From CAJQQY01 sp964352225 (lineage in GTDB: Bacteria > Bacteroidota > Bacteroidia > Chitinophagales > Saprospiraceae): a stretch of DNA of 5,676 bases. The stretch is taken from contig CAYGRM010000418.1 of assembly GCA_964352225.1 (NCBI GenBank), positions 1 through 5,676 on the forward strand. The letters run 5' to 3'. The notes beneath the pieces are model-generated. The model was not told the DNA's origin, did no database searches, and saw nothing but the letters and a program-made list of their open reading frames with translations. Positions 5,633 through 5,676 of the stretch are shown here, in pieces. Position 1 is the stretch's first letter, and the number at the start of each line of letters is the position of its first letter. The position numbers were made by a program, and so were the translations under genes.

Positions 5633-5676
5633 TACTTTTGCAAATATATTTTTCATCAAAAAAAAATAAGATGATC
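5633..5676 (+). promoter_or_regulatory. Bacteroidota-type -7 element and possible start of the next gene
   Basis: TACTTTTG at 5633-5640 matches TAnnTTTG exactly and is followed by CA, a frequent start context. No TTG is seen at the ideal -33 spacing. About 30 bases on, after an A-rich stretch typical of Bacteroidota leaders, ATG at 5671 begins a frame of only two codons before the window ends. The promoter is moderately supported and the gene start is a guess. Confidence 0.45.

Noticed and set aside
5348..5659. Minus-strand open frame of 103 codons after the dehydrogenase gene
   Set aside because: It runs through the terminator hairpin and the intergenic repeat element, and its translation shows no domain.

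Overview
The window is AT-rich and most likely comes from a chromosome of a Bacteroidota member, probably in or near the Cytophagales. Three things suggest this: promoter-like elements of the Bacteroidota type (TTG, about 20 bases, TAnnTTTG), no Shine-Dalgarno sequence ahead of the genes, and a putative surface lipoprotein with an aspartate-rich start. The genus cannot be fixed from this sequence alone.

Layout. Positions 1-975 (minus) hold most of a membrane-anchored alpha/beta hydrolase whose C-terminus lies off the left edge. Positions 1096-2357 (minus) hold a probable lipoprotein with two tandem Ig-like repeats and an unrecognised C-terminal domain. A 10-N assembly gap interrupts it just behind the signal peptide, and its terminator overlaps the hydrolase promoter. 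Positions 2358-2925 are a 568-base divergent intergenic region. It holds a GC-rich island that folds into a candidate structured RNA, a set of weaker nested inverted repeats, and a perfect 9-bp palindrome 10 bases before the next start codon. Positions 2926-4008 (plus) encode a MeaB/ArgK-type G3E GTPase, the chaperone of B12-dependent acyl-CoA mutases. Positions 4145-5302 (plus) encode a stand-alone saccharopine-dehydrogenase-family oxidoreductase. Positions 5303-5676 contain no complete gene. They hold a C/G-rich palindrome, a strong terminator, a 71-base repeat-like element with long imperfect inverted ends, and a promoter close to the right edge that probably serves the next gene.

The four genes do not form one operon. 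The two minus-strand genes are separated by a terminator and promoter. The two plus-strand genes have a 136-base spacer with a possible promoter and no convincing terminator. No shared pathway is evident, although MeaB and the dehydrogenase could both take part in amino-acid or acyl-CoA catabolism. No mobile-element gene, CRISPR array, tRNA or rRNA was seen. The least explained parts are the intergenic structures at 2605-2915 and 5461-5532.
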